Source: Siphonodentalium dalli
Taxonomy: Eukaryota > Mollusca > Scaphopoda > Gadilida > Siphonodentaliidae
NCBI GenBank assembly: GCA_032622095.1
Contig: CP136067.1
Location: 133,989,990 to 134,053,989 of the forward strand
Direction of reading: 5' to 3'
Length of the DNA: 64,000 bases
This document shows positions 1-12,778 of this stretch, in pieces (the stretch's first letter is position 1; each line of letters opens with the position of its first letter). Under the pieces are notes generated by a model. That model was given only the letters and a program-made list of their open reading frames with translations. It had not been told where the DNA came from and searched no databases. Made by a program: the position numbers and the translations under genes.

Positions 1-3000
1 ACTTATTTCACAATACTTTAGTTGACAAACGGAAAGGGTTTACATTCCGTCAGTCGGTCCTCTATTATATAATTGAAAATAAGTTGTTGCTATTCCAGGG
101 GGTTAAGTTTGATTTTCGATTACCCGGTCATATGTGTCACCTGGTCAGACAGGCACTTACATATATTGGTTAACATTTAAAATAGCAATAACGATAGAAA
201 TCCATTTCATCGTCAACACATTGGAAAATGATTACAAAAGTCAAAAACAATCGAACTGATTTGCCAAGGTAGGAACTACAGACTATCACAATTTGGTACC
301 TACGAACCGTATATTTTGGGGTTTGGGCGAACTGTAGCATTCGCATGCTTCTTATAAAACACGCACTGAATTGTGATATGTGTGCAGCCGAGCAGTTATT
401 GTGTGTCACGATAACGTTTGATAATCAATCTCGATCGAGAAAAGTTCTCAGATTGGGATCAGTTATAACATATAAAGAGCAAATCCTATAAGGAGAACTG
501 TGTTGTATCCAAGAACTCGCAATTTGTGTGTGTCTATTGTTGACAACATTGGTAGTTTTTCGGCTATGAACCATAACATGTTCGTACCGGAGCCGTAGCA
601 TTTATCGGACGCGAATCATTTCTCACGTCGCAGTTCCCACACAGTGACATAAGTGTATCCTAATGCATGAAAGTTGCACCAACTCGTTATGGTGCGTCAC
701 ACTATGCCATATGCCCAACTCACATATTAACCACGGTTGCTTATCTATAATCAGGAGTTAATACTTTTTCGAGAATACCGTTTTTCCGCCAATTATTCGG
801 TGGGCAAAACTTGATTACTGTTTGCGGTTCAAAATATTCATAACACCTTTAAGTCTATGGGCTGTTGTTCCAACTATGCAGCCATACAACATATCCAAAC
901 ATTACTTAATTTGTATGGGCAGTATGAATAACGCATGGGTGTATGTTCTATTTAGAGGTTCACTCAATACCTACCACTTAGTCAACATTTGCTAAAAAGC
1001 TCATGTTCGTTAATTAAAAATATAATCGCCAATCGTTGGCATGTACGTATGGGCGCATTGCTTATCTAACTATTTGCGTTTCCAGTTTGCCGAACATTTG
1101 TCTCGTATGTTATTTATTAACCATCGGATAATATATATTTGATCAGGCTTCGAGAATACCAATTGGCCGATAATCAGCCATATAATATAATATGTAGATA
1201 ACCAGTCATTATACATCCGGGGGACTGTAAATAAAGTCTTAAGACTGTATACACATTCAGATTCAGATAATCAAATTCAGACACGTCATCTATAACTGTA
1301 ACGGTCGCGAGGCTCAGTCACGGCCACGAATACCGATATCTCGAAACAAAACAAATACAGATATTGGTTCACGTTAATTACGAGTGATTAAAGGCTACAC
1401 AAGAATGAACGACGTCATCGTGCCTCGATACCTGGAGCAGGAATCAACAGAAAGCTGCAGAAAAGACCAGTGAATATCGTTGTTTGGCTAGGTAATAGTA
1501 TAGTGAACGGGCAGATTCTAGCTATTGACACCAAATACCCAAGGATTTACATGCATATAGTCTAGAAACCACCAAACGCAATCGGAAACCCCTCCCGATT
1601 GTGATTCAAATGATTCAAGTCCAATTCCGATGGCGTAATAAATAATCCGAAAAACTAATCAATAATACAAACACCGGTTTCCGGAAATATCCGTGACTAC
1701 ATGTGGACTGCAAATGACGCCAAAGTAGTCGACCAATTAAAAACACAGATTCGGAGCCGGAGTTTATTATGCCGACTACGACTACGTGATCGTGATCAGC
1801 CGATACTAAAATGCGGAATAGGTTTATTCGCGCGCGGTGTATAGATTACGTCGCTATGCGATCAGTCATTTAAGTAGTAAGTAACCAATATAGTGTGGTT
1901 CACTTTGGAAGTCATTATCGTATACAACTGACAATATATTTATATGAACAAAGTAATTAGTAGTAGCGCCTGGGATGGTCGTTTTCCAGGCATTATAATT
2001 AATGAAATGCCGCCGCGTGTTTTGTTGTATTGTTGAATATTACTATAGTGCTAAATTACATAGTCACTTAGCCACTATTCATCAGTGCCAGTGGGACCCC
2101 GGAGTGAGTGGTTATGGCAGCTGACGGTCGCGTCAACTTTGTCAAAAGAAGAGCACGAACGTTATAATCCATCTGGGCGTAATGTTAACTATATGATTAG
2201 GTGTTTCATTTGTTGTTTTTGTAAGTTATTTCCAAATTCTCAATCATTCGTACATTCGAATGTCACCTTGACACATACAAATCACCCATTATCTTATACC
2301 TCGAAAAAGAATACACAGTTCGCAATTAAGAACGCTTTTTATGGAAACACGGGCGCTCTTTATACTACTTGTCACAATACCAGATACACAATCATCCATG
2401 ATGTTCGAAAACAATCACAACGTGCATATTTGAGAACGCTCTTTATTGTGCACTTTCCTCCGAAATTGCATCTGTGACCATACGATATACTGCTACTGGC
2501 GTATATATATATGTCCGAGTTATGGAGGCGCAGATTCAGTATGAGTGTTCATTGCTTCATATTTGCTTAACTCAGTGAGCGTGAACAAATTCTCATTTCT
2601 TATCGAAATGGCCATGTGTCGATCGGAATGGTACATTGAGATATCCCTCAAACCAAATCAAGCTTGACAATCGGTACCGATTTTCATCCATGCCGGGGAT
2701 ATACTACTAGTACAACTATACTGGAAAGTGGAAATATCGTAGAACAACATGTGCTGCAACTTGTGTTTAATTTGCATGTTAAAAATGCTAACGAAGGAAA
2801 TGGAAATCAACATCCTATGTAATAAAGGAAAACACTTAGCAACCAATATAACTATTTGTTCTCACGTATGTATCTGTATCAAAGCATGATTCATTGTCCA
2901 TAGTAAACTTTTCTTTTACTAAATTAAATTACTATCATAACTCATAATGCATGTTCATTGTGTATTGAATGCTTGCTGTATGATGCCTACATTTCACATG

Positions 3001-3016
3001 TCTCTAAAAAGAATGC
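1..3016. other. No gene recognised; AT-rich intergenic DNA
   Basis: I see no coding exon, RNA gene or clear repeat here. A 130-codon open frame at 2085-2477 has no recognisable motif. The word CGCTCTTTAT, which recurs in the TTAA-flanked MITEs, appears near 2352 and 2441, so the end of this stretch may hold an old relative of those elements. Confidence 0.5.
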
Positions 3017-3243
3017 TTAAAGGCACGTGAGGCCTTAGTTGTCGAAAATATTCATATTCTTTCCAATCACCGTAAACAGAAAAACATTAAAATGCATACA
3101 CTTTCGTTCATATATACCATGACTATCGCGTAAACAGCATGTTATCATAAAGACCTACTATATTTTACCTAAGCAAGAGCCTGATTGTGTTACAGAAGAC
3201 AGCACAATGCTACTGGCTAATCACACACAAATGGCATAAACGC

Positions 3244-4294
3244 CAGGGGGGAGTCTGGAAAAAAATTGCACATATAGGGCCCAAAAGTTTTTTTCCGACC
3301 CCGAGGGACCCACCACCCCATTTGTGCAAAAACAATATTTGTTTCTCCAAAATTTTGGGGACCCACCCCCCTTTCTCATGTTTTTATCAAAATTTCAGAG
3401 TTTTTTTTAGCCGTTCTTCAATAACAGTGTTAACTGCCTTTCAATCCCATTCAACTAGCCTTTTTTGGTGCAAACTCTTGCTGTGTACCATTAAGACTCA
3501 AGCAATAACATGCTTAATTGGTAAACACAGATCAGTTTTTGGTTAGGTATACACCTAGATATATGGTTATTATACCCCCTGATATTATTCGGCGGGTATA
3601 TATAGTTGACGTCTCGAGCCGTCCGTGCATCCGTCCGTACAAACATTTTGCATAATAACTCAAGAGTCGGTTGTCATATTTTGATGCCCTATAGCATGGC
3701 GACGGATCAGAAATGGGGAACAAATATGCATAATATCACAGGTTGTGACCATCAATGCCTACCAGAGTTATGGGCCCTGTTCGACTTTATGAAATTCAGT
3801 CCGTACAAAGTTTTTGCAAGTTTAGTTTCGGTTGTCGAATTTTGATGTGGTTTGGTATGGTGATAGACCAGAATGATAGGGGGGGGGATGTATGCGCATA
3901 TTACTGCATATCACAGGTTTCGCCTATCAATGCACACCAGAGTTATCGGCCTTGGTCCATCCGTAAACACGTTTTGCATTATTATAACTCGACCATGGGT
4001 TATAAGTTCCCGGAACGCTTATTACGGTGGTCCACTGTGAAGTGGGCCGGGATCCTGTGAAATCCAGAATGTTGCCAAATCTGAGGCTAAAGAGTCACTA
4101 TAGCTGCATATATAGCCCTATACCAACAAACATGGTACTGACATGCTTACAAACAACATTACATGGTCAGTACTTGCAAATTGTTTGAAAAAAAACCATT
4201 TTGGACAAAAAATTACAAGCACAATGTTTTCGCCCTCTGGACCACCCACACACCCCGGCCCTATATACGGATTTTTTTTTGCAGACTCCCCCCT
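3244..4294. mobile_element. hAT-like non-autonomous element nested in MITE copy A
   Basis: The element starts CAGGGGGGAGTCTG and ends CAGACTCCCCCCT. The inverted repeats extend inward through an A/T run to a shared ATATAGGGCC. It is bounded by an exact 8-bp direct repeat, ATAAACGC, at 3236-3243 and 4295-4302. Uninterrupted MITE copies carry this word once, which confirms it as the target duplication. A CAGGGG terminus plus an 8-bp duplication is the hAT signature. The last base of the right end has been lost or changed. Its 1,051 bp contain no transposase. Confidence 0.85.
3630..3978. repeat. Two tandem ~175-bp units inside the hAT-like element
   Basis: Two diverged units share the block TATCACAGG...ATCAATGC...ACCAGAGTTAT at about 3734 and 3909, giving a period near 175 bp. 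They follow a short CCGTCCGTGC/CCGTCCGTAC run. The open frames across them are incidental. Confidence 0.6.
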
Positions 4295-4759
4295 ATAAAC
4301 GCTCTTTATTTGTTCCATATCAGGAATTCACCAACAAAGAACGCTCTTTATGTTTACCATCATAATATAAACAAACACCAGAAAAGTAACTTTTTATGCT
4401 TTTGTTTACATAACAATGATCAAACAAATGACAATAACATACTGTTTATGCGATATTCCTTATTTGTATACGGACAAAGTCTGTCTACATTTTGATGTTC
4501 TTTCTGTTTGTGGCGGTTTTTGACGAGTGGAAATATTTTTACAGGATACCCACCGCCAAGGCCAACCGTACCTTTAATACAACGCATGCTGTCCACTACA
4601 TCTTCCACTCTGGCTCTTGTTTAAATGTAGCATGTACATACAAATTAAATTTACTCAAATACCTAACCATGCATACTGGAATATATTGGATATTAATTAC
4701 TTAGTATAACTGGTGTTAACTGATGAAAGTAAACAGTGAGCCAAGTTTCTAATTATACA

Positions 4760-7700
4760 CTTGAACTGATACTTCTGTCTCTGAATGACCTTACTCAGCA
4801 TTTCCTTCTACTAGATATTAACCCCTATTATTAAATATCCCGATTACCTCTGACTGAACACTAAACAATCTCCCAACACACACTTAACACCCCCAATACT
4901 CTATGCCCAATTTCCCTCTCCTCCCAATAATATGCCTATTAAATTCCCGATCTCAACTTGTAAAACAGAAGAAAACAAAATACGTTGTGATGTGGCTCTT
5001 GTGACAAATTGGTCCATCTACGATGTACCCTAGTATAAAACAGATATTGTTAAATTAGTTGATGAGGATACGTGGCTGTTTCCACTGTCTTGAACTACTC
5101 CCATTTAACCACATGACAGATGAAACATTCAGATTGACCTTGTTTGATATGAAACACGACCACGACCATTCATCTACGTCAACACACAAACTTGTTTAAT
5201 TCATTCACACTGCATGAAGACTGTCGTATAGAAAACCAATCTGACGATGATGATTTTGAAATAGACTTACATAACTCTGATCTGTCTTCTACCTATACCC
5301 TACTAGATGAGTTGAATGAGAAAATAAAAACAAAAAACCACGCTATAACATTCTTGATTCATTTCAACATATGCTATCTCTTGAAAAACGTGGTCAAATA
5401 ATCCAATAATTTCCTATAGAATTACAGGCACATCTTTGGTATCATTGGTATCACTGGCAGTTGACTGACAGAGAATCCCCAACTCAACTAATTAACAGAT
5501 ATTAAAGATTACAGCATATGTGAAACCCATAGAAGTGAAAGAACTAGTGTTGGTGTTAGTATGCACATCCAAACAAGTCTTAACGTACAATTACGTTCAG
5601 ATCTATCCATTTTCAACGATCATTTTGAAAACATATGTATTGAATTGCCATGTAAAAAAAAAAACGCCAATTGATAGGGTGCATATATCGCTGTCCAAAT
5701 TCAGACACAAGTACATTTCTTGAAAGTTTAGAAACACAGTCAACTAATATACAAAAAGGAAATATAGTTTTCTAATGGGAGATTTCAATATCACTATTCA
5801 AACCAATAACTCATCTGGCACAAACTTCATAAATCTACTTTTAAGTCTTACATGCTGCTTCCAACAATAACCAAACCCACTAGAATAACATAATTAAGTG
5901 CAACCCTCATCGACAATATATTCTCCAACTGCCATCTCTCTTGTGCAATCTCCCCTGGTATATTTGTGGAAGATATAACTGATTACCTACCTATTTACCT
6001 CCTGGTTACCAATGGAGATAGAGCATCTGCCAAACAAATATAAATAACTTTTAATAGAAATTATTCATATTGCAAAATAAAAATAATATCATTGATATCT
6101 CTACTACAAATTGGGATGGAATACTAAGCTGCCATGAGTACAATGACGCTTATGCAATATTCCACGAACATGTTACATGTTTGTATAACAAAATCTTTCT
6201 CAGGTGCAAGAATAAAATTAAAATGTTGAATCACCAGTCACCTTGGATAACAAAACGTCTGCTAAACTGCTAAAGAGGAACAATAAATCATACAACATAT
6301 TCCTTCAATACAAGAAACAATAATATTGACCAATATAATGAATTTAGGAATAGACTGAATTCAACAATCCGAAAAGCATAGCACTATTACCAGATCAAAT
6401 TCCAACAGTACAAAGGTAATATAAATACAGGAAACAATATACTAATAACCAATATAATGAAATTAGGAATAGACTGAATTCAACAATCCGAAAAGCATAA
6501 CACTATTATCAGAACAATTTCCAGCAGTACGAAGGTAATATAAATGCGACATGATACTACTCAAGAATATTCTCCATAAGGAAAAAGACAACTCGCCAAC
6601 AGAGTTTCTAAATGAAAATAAGTACATAAGTGATAAGAAGGTAATTACAACATAATTCAACGGATATTAAAAAAAAATAGGACCAAACATCGCGGATAAA
6701 TTAAATCAGAACAAAAGGCAGCATACCATTTACAACATATATTTGCAAATATGTCTTCACTCGTTTTCAAATCCAACAAGTGAACTTGAAGTGGCAACAT
6801 TAACTCAAACAAGGCTGCGGGTATAGGTAATCTTAAATACTGTTCTAAAATAATGTGTTGAGTCGCTCGTAATACCTCTCAGACATTTATGTAATATTTC
6901 CCCCTCCCAGGGAGTATGCTCAGACCTTTTGAAAATAGCTGAGGTAATTCCTATTTACAAAGCTAAGGACCCATTAAAGGCACGTGAGGCCTTAATTGTC
7001 GAAAATATTCATATTTTACCAAACACCGTAAACAGAAAAACATTAAAACGCACACAGTTTCGTTCATATATACCATGACCATCGCGTAAACAGCATGTTA
7101 TCATAAATACCTTCTATATTTTACCTAAGAAAGAGCCTGATTGGGTTACAGCGGACAGTACAATGCTACTGGCTAATCACACACAAATGGCATAAACGCT
7201 CTGTATAAGTTCCATATCAGGAATTCACCAACAAAGAACGCTCTTTATGTTACCATCATAATATAAACAAACACAAGAAAAGTAACTTGTTATGCTTTTG
7301 TTTACATAACAATGGTTAAACATATGAGAATAACATACTGTTTATGCGATATTTATATACGGACAAAGTCTGTCTACATTTTGATGTTCTTTCTGTTTGT
7401 GGCGGTTTTTGACGGGTGGACATATTTTCACAGGATACCCACCGCCAAGGCCAACCGTACCTTTAACTATGAGCAGCTGTAGACAGGTTTTTGTATTACC
7501 ATTTTTTAAAAGGTATTTGAGAAACTACTGTACGAAAGAATGAGCAAATATTTGAGAACACACAACCTCATATAATAGTCAATACGGCTTCAGAAAGAAC
7601 CACTCTACAATACTTGCATTAACTGACCTTTGGAAAACATAACTGAGGACTTAGGCAAGACGCAACACAACATGCAGGTATTTCCGTGATTTATCAATAT

Positions 7701-7810
7701 CATTTTATACGAGAAAACATGACATACTAATAACTAAACTTGCATTCTTAAGGATTTCAAGGGATTGCACTGAATTGGTTTTGTATCTATCTCTTATTTT
7801 ATTAGGTTAT
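4760..7810 (+). pseudogene. Degenerate non-LTR retrotransposon (LINE) with endonuclease and RT remnants
   Basis: Broken reading frames collectively resemble the ORF2 of a CR1/jockey-type LINE. At about 5340-5400 the frame reads HFNICYLLKNVVK, like the start of the AP-type endonuclease. At about 5775 LMGDFN matches the endonuclease GDFN motif. From 6070 to 6270 the linker reads TTNWDGILSCHEYNDAYAIF and QSPWITKRL. The RT begins near 6940 with the PIYKAKDP block and resumes after a MITE insertion with FEKLLYERMSKYLRTHNL (about 7510-7570) and a decayed DLSKAFDTI-like stretch. Numerous stops and frameshifts show that it is dead. A TTAA MITE (6974-7466) sits inside the RT at the NYRP motif. Confidence 0.75.
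6974..7466 (+). mobile_element. TTAA-flanked MITE, copy B, inserted in LINE RT
   Basis: A full-length family member of about 485 bp between TTAA at 6974-6977 and TTAA at 7463-7466. Deleting the element plus one TTAA restores the LINE text GACCCA-TTAA-CTATG, where the RT normally encodes N-Y-R-P. This is an empty-site test showing that TTAA is the target duplication and AGGCACG/CGTACCT are the true termini. Confidence 0.9.
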
Positions 7811-8480
7811 GAGTCTGTGCTAAAAGAAATGAAATAAATCCTCTGTATCGGGCATATGTATCCTTGTCATGCACCAGTATTGGATGATCCTGAAAACTAA
7901 TGTGCTACTGACTCTTTTCTTTTATCAATTTGATGGAAATCGGCGCTAAACATATTGTTTATCCATTCAGGTGCCCTTCTCCTTTTCAATGCACCCTGAC
8001 TCGAATGACGCCACTTTTTGCAGTCTGAATCCACACCATTAGATTCCGGATATCATGCATATGATTACATACAGTATATTTTGTGGTAATCAGCTACCAA
8101 AAACAATCTTATAAAATTTCACCAAAACTCCACGAATTTGGCGTCTTTAAAGCACATGATTAGATTCCTTGTATCATGCAGCAGAATGTTTATAAATTTT
8201 GTGGAAATAGTCGCTAAAAATATGTTTTTCAATGTTGGTGCCCCTCTCCCTTTCTGTGCAAATCTGACTCAAACGGCGCCACTTTTGGCATCTTTAAACC
8301 ATATTCCTTTATCATGGAGATGATTATGTATAAGTTTGGTTAAAATTTGCTGCCTCTGACAACAAAGGCGTCACTTTAGAAAATTATAATCCGCACCATT
8401 ATCTTCCTCGTAAATAGTTATCCCTGCTATACACATTTTGTGCGATCAAGATGGTCCCCGTGAATTTCTATCGAACACAG
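7805..8480 (+). repeat. Dispersed repeat with internal ~100-150 bp units (copy 1)
   Basis: It opens with AATCCTCTGTATCGGGC and continues through repeated phrases such as GGCGCCACTTTT, GATATCATG and ATGATTATGTATAAGTTTGG. The same order of phrases recurs at about 17089-18060, so this is a dispersed family with internal tandem structure. The open frame at 8138-8323 is incidental. Confidence 0.6.
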
Positions 8481-8699
8481 AGAGGCAGGCAGACATTCGA
8501 TACAGTTTGTGGAAATGCATATATGTTGATACTCGATAGACTTGCGTCACCGCTTGTGACCACCAGATCGTATTCACTCTACACACATAACGTTATACAT
8601 ATACAGTAGTACACAATATACAGTGTATATTGAAAGAATTTGTTTTCAAAACTTTAATTTCAGTAGTACAAGTCTTGCATTTTGTTTTAGATTCCGAAT

Positions 8700-9290
8700 T
8701 TTCCGATATTGACGGGAACTCAAAATAATATCCACCTTCTTAAACGGACATAACTCAATCGAGCTTCCAAGTTTTGTCGACGTAAGTTGGAAAGAGATAT
8801 ACGATAGGTTGACCAATATACGAAAGTTGGATATACCCGCTTCATATGATCTAAAAACAAGAGCACGCAGTCGGGGCGTGGCATAATACGCCCGTTTCTG
8901 GAGTAGAGTGGGGCAAGGTTTAATTCATTTGAAACCTTTGACTTAAGACGAAATAATAACAAAAATAAAACCGCATTGGAAAATTGGAAACCGCATATCA
9001 GGTAAAATTTAAGTCGAAAAAGGGACATAACTCGGTCAAAATCATGCGGACGAAACCAATATTCGAACCTGATCTGCACTTTGAGGTGGTAAACTAACAT
9101 GTCAAATTTGGTTCAGTTCACTCGATTCAATCTAAAGTTATTATCTCGAAACCAAACGCTGACGGACGACGGACGGACGCACGGACAACCCATTTACATA
9201 ATACGACCGTTTTTTCAATACGTTGAGACGAAAATTCCCGGAATTACCAATATCTCGAAAGATATCAAAGTATATTTTGGTATCTGACGT
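8700..9290. repeat. Dispersed repeat with GGGCGTG...ATACGCCC hairpin and GGACGGACG tail (copy 1)
   Basis: It contains the short hairpin GGGCGTGGCATAATACGCCC near 8874, phrases such as AAGTCGAAAAAGGGACATA, a GACGGACGGACGCACGGAC run near 9165 and CATAATACGACCG near 9200. The same components in the same order make up the insertion at 15098-15811. The minus-strand open frame 8720-9100 shows no protein features. Confidence 0.6.
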
Positions 9291-9394
9291 GGACTGGTAT
9301 TGTATAATACATTGTACATTGCTATATGTATAGTGAATATTGTTAACGGAATTATGTATATATTCCGCGGGTTTGTTTGGTTTGTTTGTATTTA

Positions 9395-10085
9395 AATTTA
9401 TGTGAAGATTTTAAAATCTCATATTTGATGAACAAATTGTTCTTCTAGATTATCCAGATATTAAGGCTGGCACAGACCCGGTGGCAATTAAGCAGGTCTT
9501 TGAAAAAGTCAGAGTCATTCTAGTGTACTTCATTATTTTATTTAGTTTTAGTTGTGTTTATTATTGGAGTTTATGAATGTACTTGCAATCTTCTATTTTA
9601 TAAACAAATTGTTGAACACACCAATATCACCGAATGTTTTGGTAGTTGGTATAAAATGTGAATGAGTTTAATACAGCACATTTAAATACGCAAATACGTG
9701 TGTTTGTGATTGTCAATTCATTATATAATTGTGTATTTTTGGCAACATATTTTGCCGGTTATTATATTACGAGCTTCTCAAGACGTAATATGTCAATTCT
9801 ACCCCAAGCTAAATTATTATGTTTATGTGAAAAGTTTAAAATCTCCTATATTTATAAATAATTTGTTCATCTATAGAGTATCCAGACATTAAGGTTCGCA
9901 TACGCTCGGTGGTAATTAAGTTGGTCCTCGAAACAGTCAGTACATTTTGGCATACATGATTGTTTTAGTCTTGTTTATTATTGGAGTTTATGCATAGAGT
10001 TGCAATCTTCTATTTTATGAAGAAATGTTCTTCCATAAAATCCAGACATCACGGCTGGCATTGGCGCGGTCGATCTACACGTTCT
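9395..10085. repeat. Diverged tandem duplication, period about 425 bp
   Basis: The block TTTAAAATCTC...ATCCAGA(T/C)ATTAAGG at about 9405-9470 recurs at about 9830-9895. The phrase TTATTGGAGTTTATG with CAATCTTCTATTTTAT recurs at about 9560-9600 and 9978-10018. A third partial copy may begin near 10020. Divergence is considerable, so the event is old. Confidence 0.55.
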
Positions 10086-10964
10086 AACAAGGTAGGTTGT
10101 CAAATCTGAAATGACCTTAACCCCAAACGTAAAATTTAGATATTTTTGGAAATTGACTTCCAATGAGTTGAATATATTCCAAACTGTTTCGATTTGATCA
10201 TCATCAATTGCAGATTGGTGTCTATGTGCCATACTAAACGTACATGTATGTTATATTAAATTTCGGCTCGTTATCTGCTAGAGGACAACTTGAACCCGAG
10301 ATAACATATCCAGCTCCTTGACAAAAAGCGGTTGGTCCACGATATATATATACACGCACACAACATATGTATGTGTTTAAATACCAAATAATCAAGATGA
10401 AATATCGGGCTTATATCCAAGTTTTCTAATTAAAATGTGACGCATTATGTTATTCATTTATCCGACCGTCTGTCGTGGCGTCGGTCAGTCAGTTCGATTT
10501 TGGTTCATGGATAATAACTGTATATATATAGCATAAACTGGTGAGGAATGAAATTGTGTAGACTGGCGGATAGTGCAGATTCGTGTTCGATTACCACCAG
10601 CCAACTTCCACCATGGTTATGGCCCACCTATCTTTGTAATTTCCTCCAAATTTTCGTCTCCATATAAGAACTTTGGCGGGTCCGAACTGAATTGAATGGA
10701 ATTTGGTGTCGGAATGTACTGGTCCAGGGTTGAGTTCGGATTTGGATTCTGCCCGCCAATTTTTCACGTACGTTATGGCCCCTTGTTTAATTGTCACGGG
10801 CGTATTTTGCCAAGCCCTGGCGATGTTGCTGGAAATCATTCAATAAATGTTTAGTCTGTTGGGTTACACTGTTTTAATGTATAAATCTGACAGGTCTATA
10901 ACTGATATTGTTCACATGCGACACTGACATCACAACAAAAAACAAATTCATATAAAGGGCGATC
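10086..10964. other. No feature recognised
   Basis: Two short minus-strand open frames (9978-10232 and 10591-10839) have no recognisable motif. A GTGTTCGATTACC word near 10582 resembles a tRNA B box, but no correctly spaced A box or cloverleaf is visible. Confidence 0.4.
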
Positions 10965-11078
10965 AATCCAAGTTTGTCTGGGCTGTAATATTATATGATT
11001 TTGTTACTTTTATCTTGATCAATACAAGGTTGTCTGGGCTGTTATAATCTACGCTTTTGTTACTTTTTATCTTGACAT
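10965..11078. repeat. Short tandem repeat, two units of about 60 bp
   Basis: Two adjacent units share GTTTGTCTGGGCTGT/GGTTGTCTGGGCTGT followed by TTTTGTTACTTTT and TATCTTGA. They lie at about 10970 and 11029. Confidence 0.6.
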
Positions 11079-11837
11079 TTGTAAACTGCCGCAAAGTTGA
11101 CTGCTATGGACATAATTATTGAACTTTCCACTACCGGAGTCAAAGACATAGATGCCTCCACTGTGGAACCGGGATACGAGCATACCCCTGCTATGGGCAT
11201 CACCAAAAAAAAACGCATTTATGATAACGACACATACACACGGCTGCCACGGCACAATCGTTTCGACGATTCAGCGACCAGTTTCACGATTCCGTGGCTT
11301 CAAAACCACGATGCAACGGAATTTTAAAGGTTCAGCGAATGGTATTTTATGACAAACTTAGATTAAGGGGCTTTTTATTGAATTGGGACGACACAAGTAT
11401 GCTTCTTCTTGTGATCGTTATAGACCTTTCGCATCCTTGGTTTACGATTGCGGATACATATAGCTATTCGTAATCGTGTCTATCGGTATGGCCAAAAAGT
11501 CCTTACGCAAAACAACTACGCGTAAGAGTTTTGACGAACACGTACCATCATTATTTCGTACCACCTTTACATCTCAAAGCGTGTTTTGGTGTACAGTCCC
11601 TTAAAACTTCACTTATCGTCTCATTTGCAACAATGCGATAATCATGACCTGTTTATTGTCAATAATTCGACGAGTCACCACGCACGATCCTGGATTATCG
11701 TGATATATTGTGACAATACAGGTATAAATGCCAGGTCATATGTGGTGGAAATTCAGTTCATTGTTATCATGTATGACCTGATAGACGTAATGCTGATGGG
11801 CGAAGAGGGGTTCCTGGATTTGGATCTTACATAAATT

Positions 11838-12778
11838 GCGACGACACCACTTCAAGACCATTCCAGTCCGCAATTTGATTTCAATGCGATTTCGGGTTCA
11901 CACATCCGACGTAAGTTGATGTGCTCGCTGATGGGCAACACTTCTGATTTGGTCCTACCAAAGTCGACGGTGGAACCGGTGTGCATCATGCTGAGACGTT
12001 TTCGCAACCCAAATAGACTGGGAATCAGACCGGAATCAGTGCTGCCATATGTTGTAACAGACATATAGCAAACCTTCTACATGAACGATTTCGGCACCTA
12101 CTGGTAAACGTTCGACATTCATGGATGGCCGATGATGAGATCCAGATATATGCCGATGCCATACACGCCAAGGGTGCACCTCTGTCCAATTGTATTGGAT
12201 TTATTGACGGCAATGTAAGACCCATATGCCGACCGACACGTTAACAGAGAATTTGTTATAATGGACACAAACGGGTTCACGCTCTGAAATTCAAGTCATT
12301 CATGTTTCCAAATAGCATAATGGGCAACGTGTTTGAACCTGTTGAGGGAAGACGCTATGATTGTTTTCTACTGCGTAAGAGTGAACTATTGCCTAAGATG
12401 GAACTTGAAATTGGTAAGAATAGAGAAAGAGTAAGATTCTGCTTAAATGGCGACCAGCCTGTCCAGTGAGGTCACTCTTGACTAGTCCATACAAAGGCGC
12501 CAATATATCCGACGAGTGTATATTGTTCAATAAATATGTCAACATTGAGGGTGTGTGTTGAGTGGGGCTTCCAGAAAATAATCTCCATCTTCAGTTTCAT
12601 GGACTTCAGAAAGGAACTAAAAATATTTCTTCAACCAGTGGGAAAATACTACTTGCTAACAACATTGCTAACTAATCTACACACGTCTCTATACGGGTCT
12701 GAAACTTGAACGTTATATGGAATGGAGCCCCATACACTGGACAATTATCTTGGAAATGAACAGAGAAATGTGAATTAA
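11838..12778 (+). pseudogene. PIF/Harbinger-type (DDE_Tnp_4) transposase pseudogene
   Basis: Concatenated frames read like a Harbinger-family DDE transposase as found in many invertebrates. The N-terminal part contains FDFNAISGSHIRRKLMCSL and CIMLRRFRNPNRLG (about 11876-12025). The catalytic core follows from 12125: IHAKGAPLSNCIGFIDGNVR (first Asp in FIDG), then CYNGHKRVHALKFKS, GNVFEPVEGRRYDCFLLRKS, NGDQP (second Asp, about 12452) and VCVEWGFQKIISIFSF (catalytic Glu, about 12560). The C-terminal part ends at the stop at 12776-12778. At least two in-frame stops (for example TAA right after ICRPTR) and frameshifts inactivate it, although all three DDE residues survive. No terminal repeats were located. 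Confidence 0.85.

Larger units (their letters stand above)
3017..4577 (+). mobile_element. TTAA-flanked MITE, copy A, split by a nested element
   Basis: This copy begins TTAA-AGGCACGTGAGGCC and ends GGCCAACCGTACCT-TTAA. The ends are imperfect terminal inverted repeats between two TTAA tetranucleotides. The uninterrupted family length is about 490-500 bp with no coding capacity. This copy is longer because another element (3244-4294) has landed in its middle. TTAA target duplication is typical of piggyBac-like elements, but the ends do not show the usual CCC start, so the superfamily is inferred. Related copies lie at 6974, 18911, 23347, 41142, 41843 and 55657. Confidence 0.8.

Noticed and set aside
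2085-2477. 130-codon open frame
   Set aside because: No recognised motif, no splice or promoter context, and MITE-like CGCTCTTTAT words inside it; not distinguishable from chance.
10560-10610. tRNA or tRNA-derived SINE
   Set aside because: A B-box-like word is present, but the A-box-like text is too close and no cloverleaf can be drawn.
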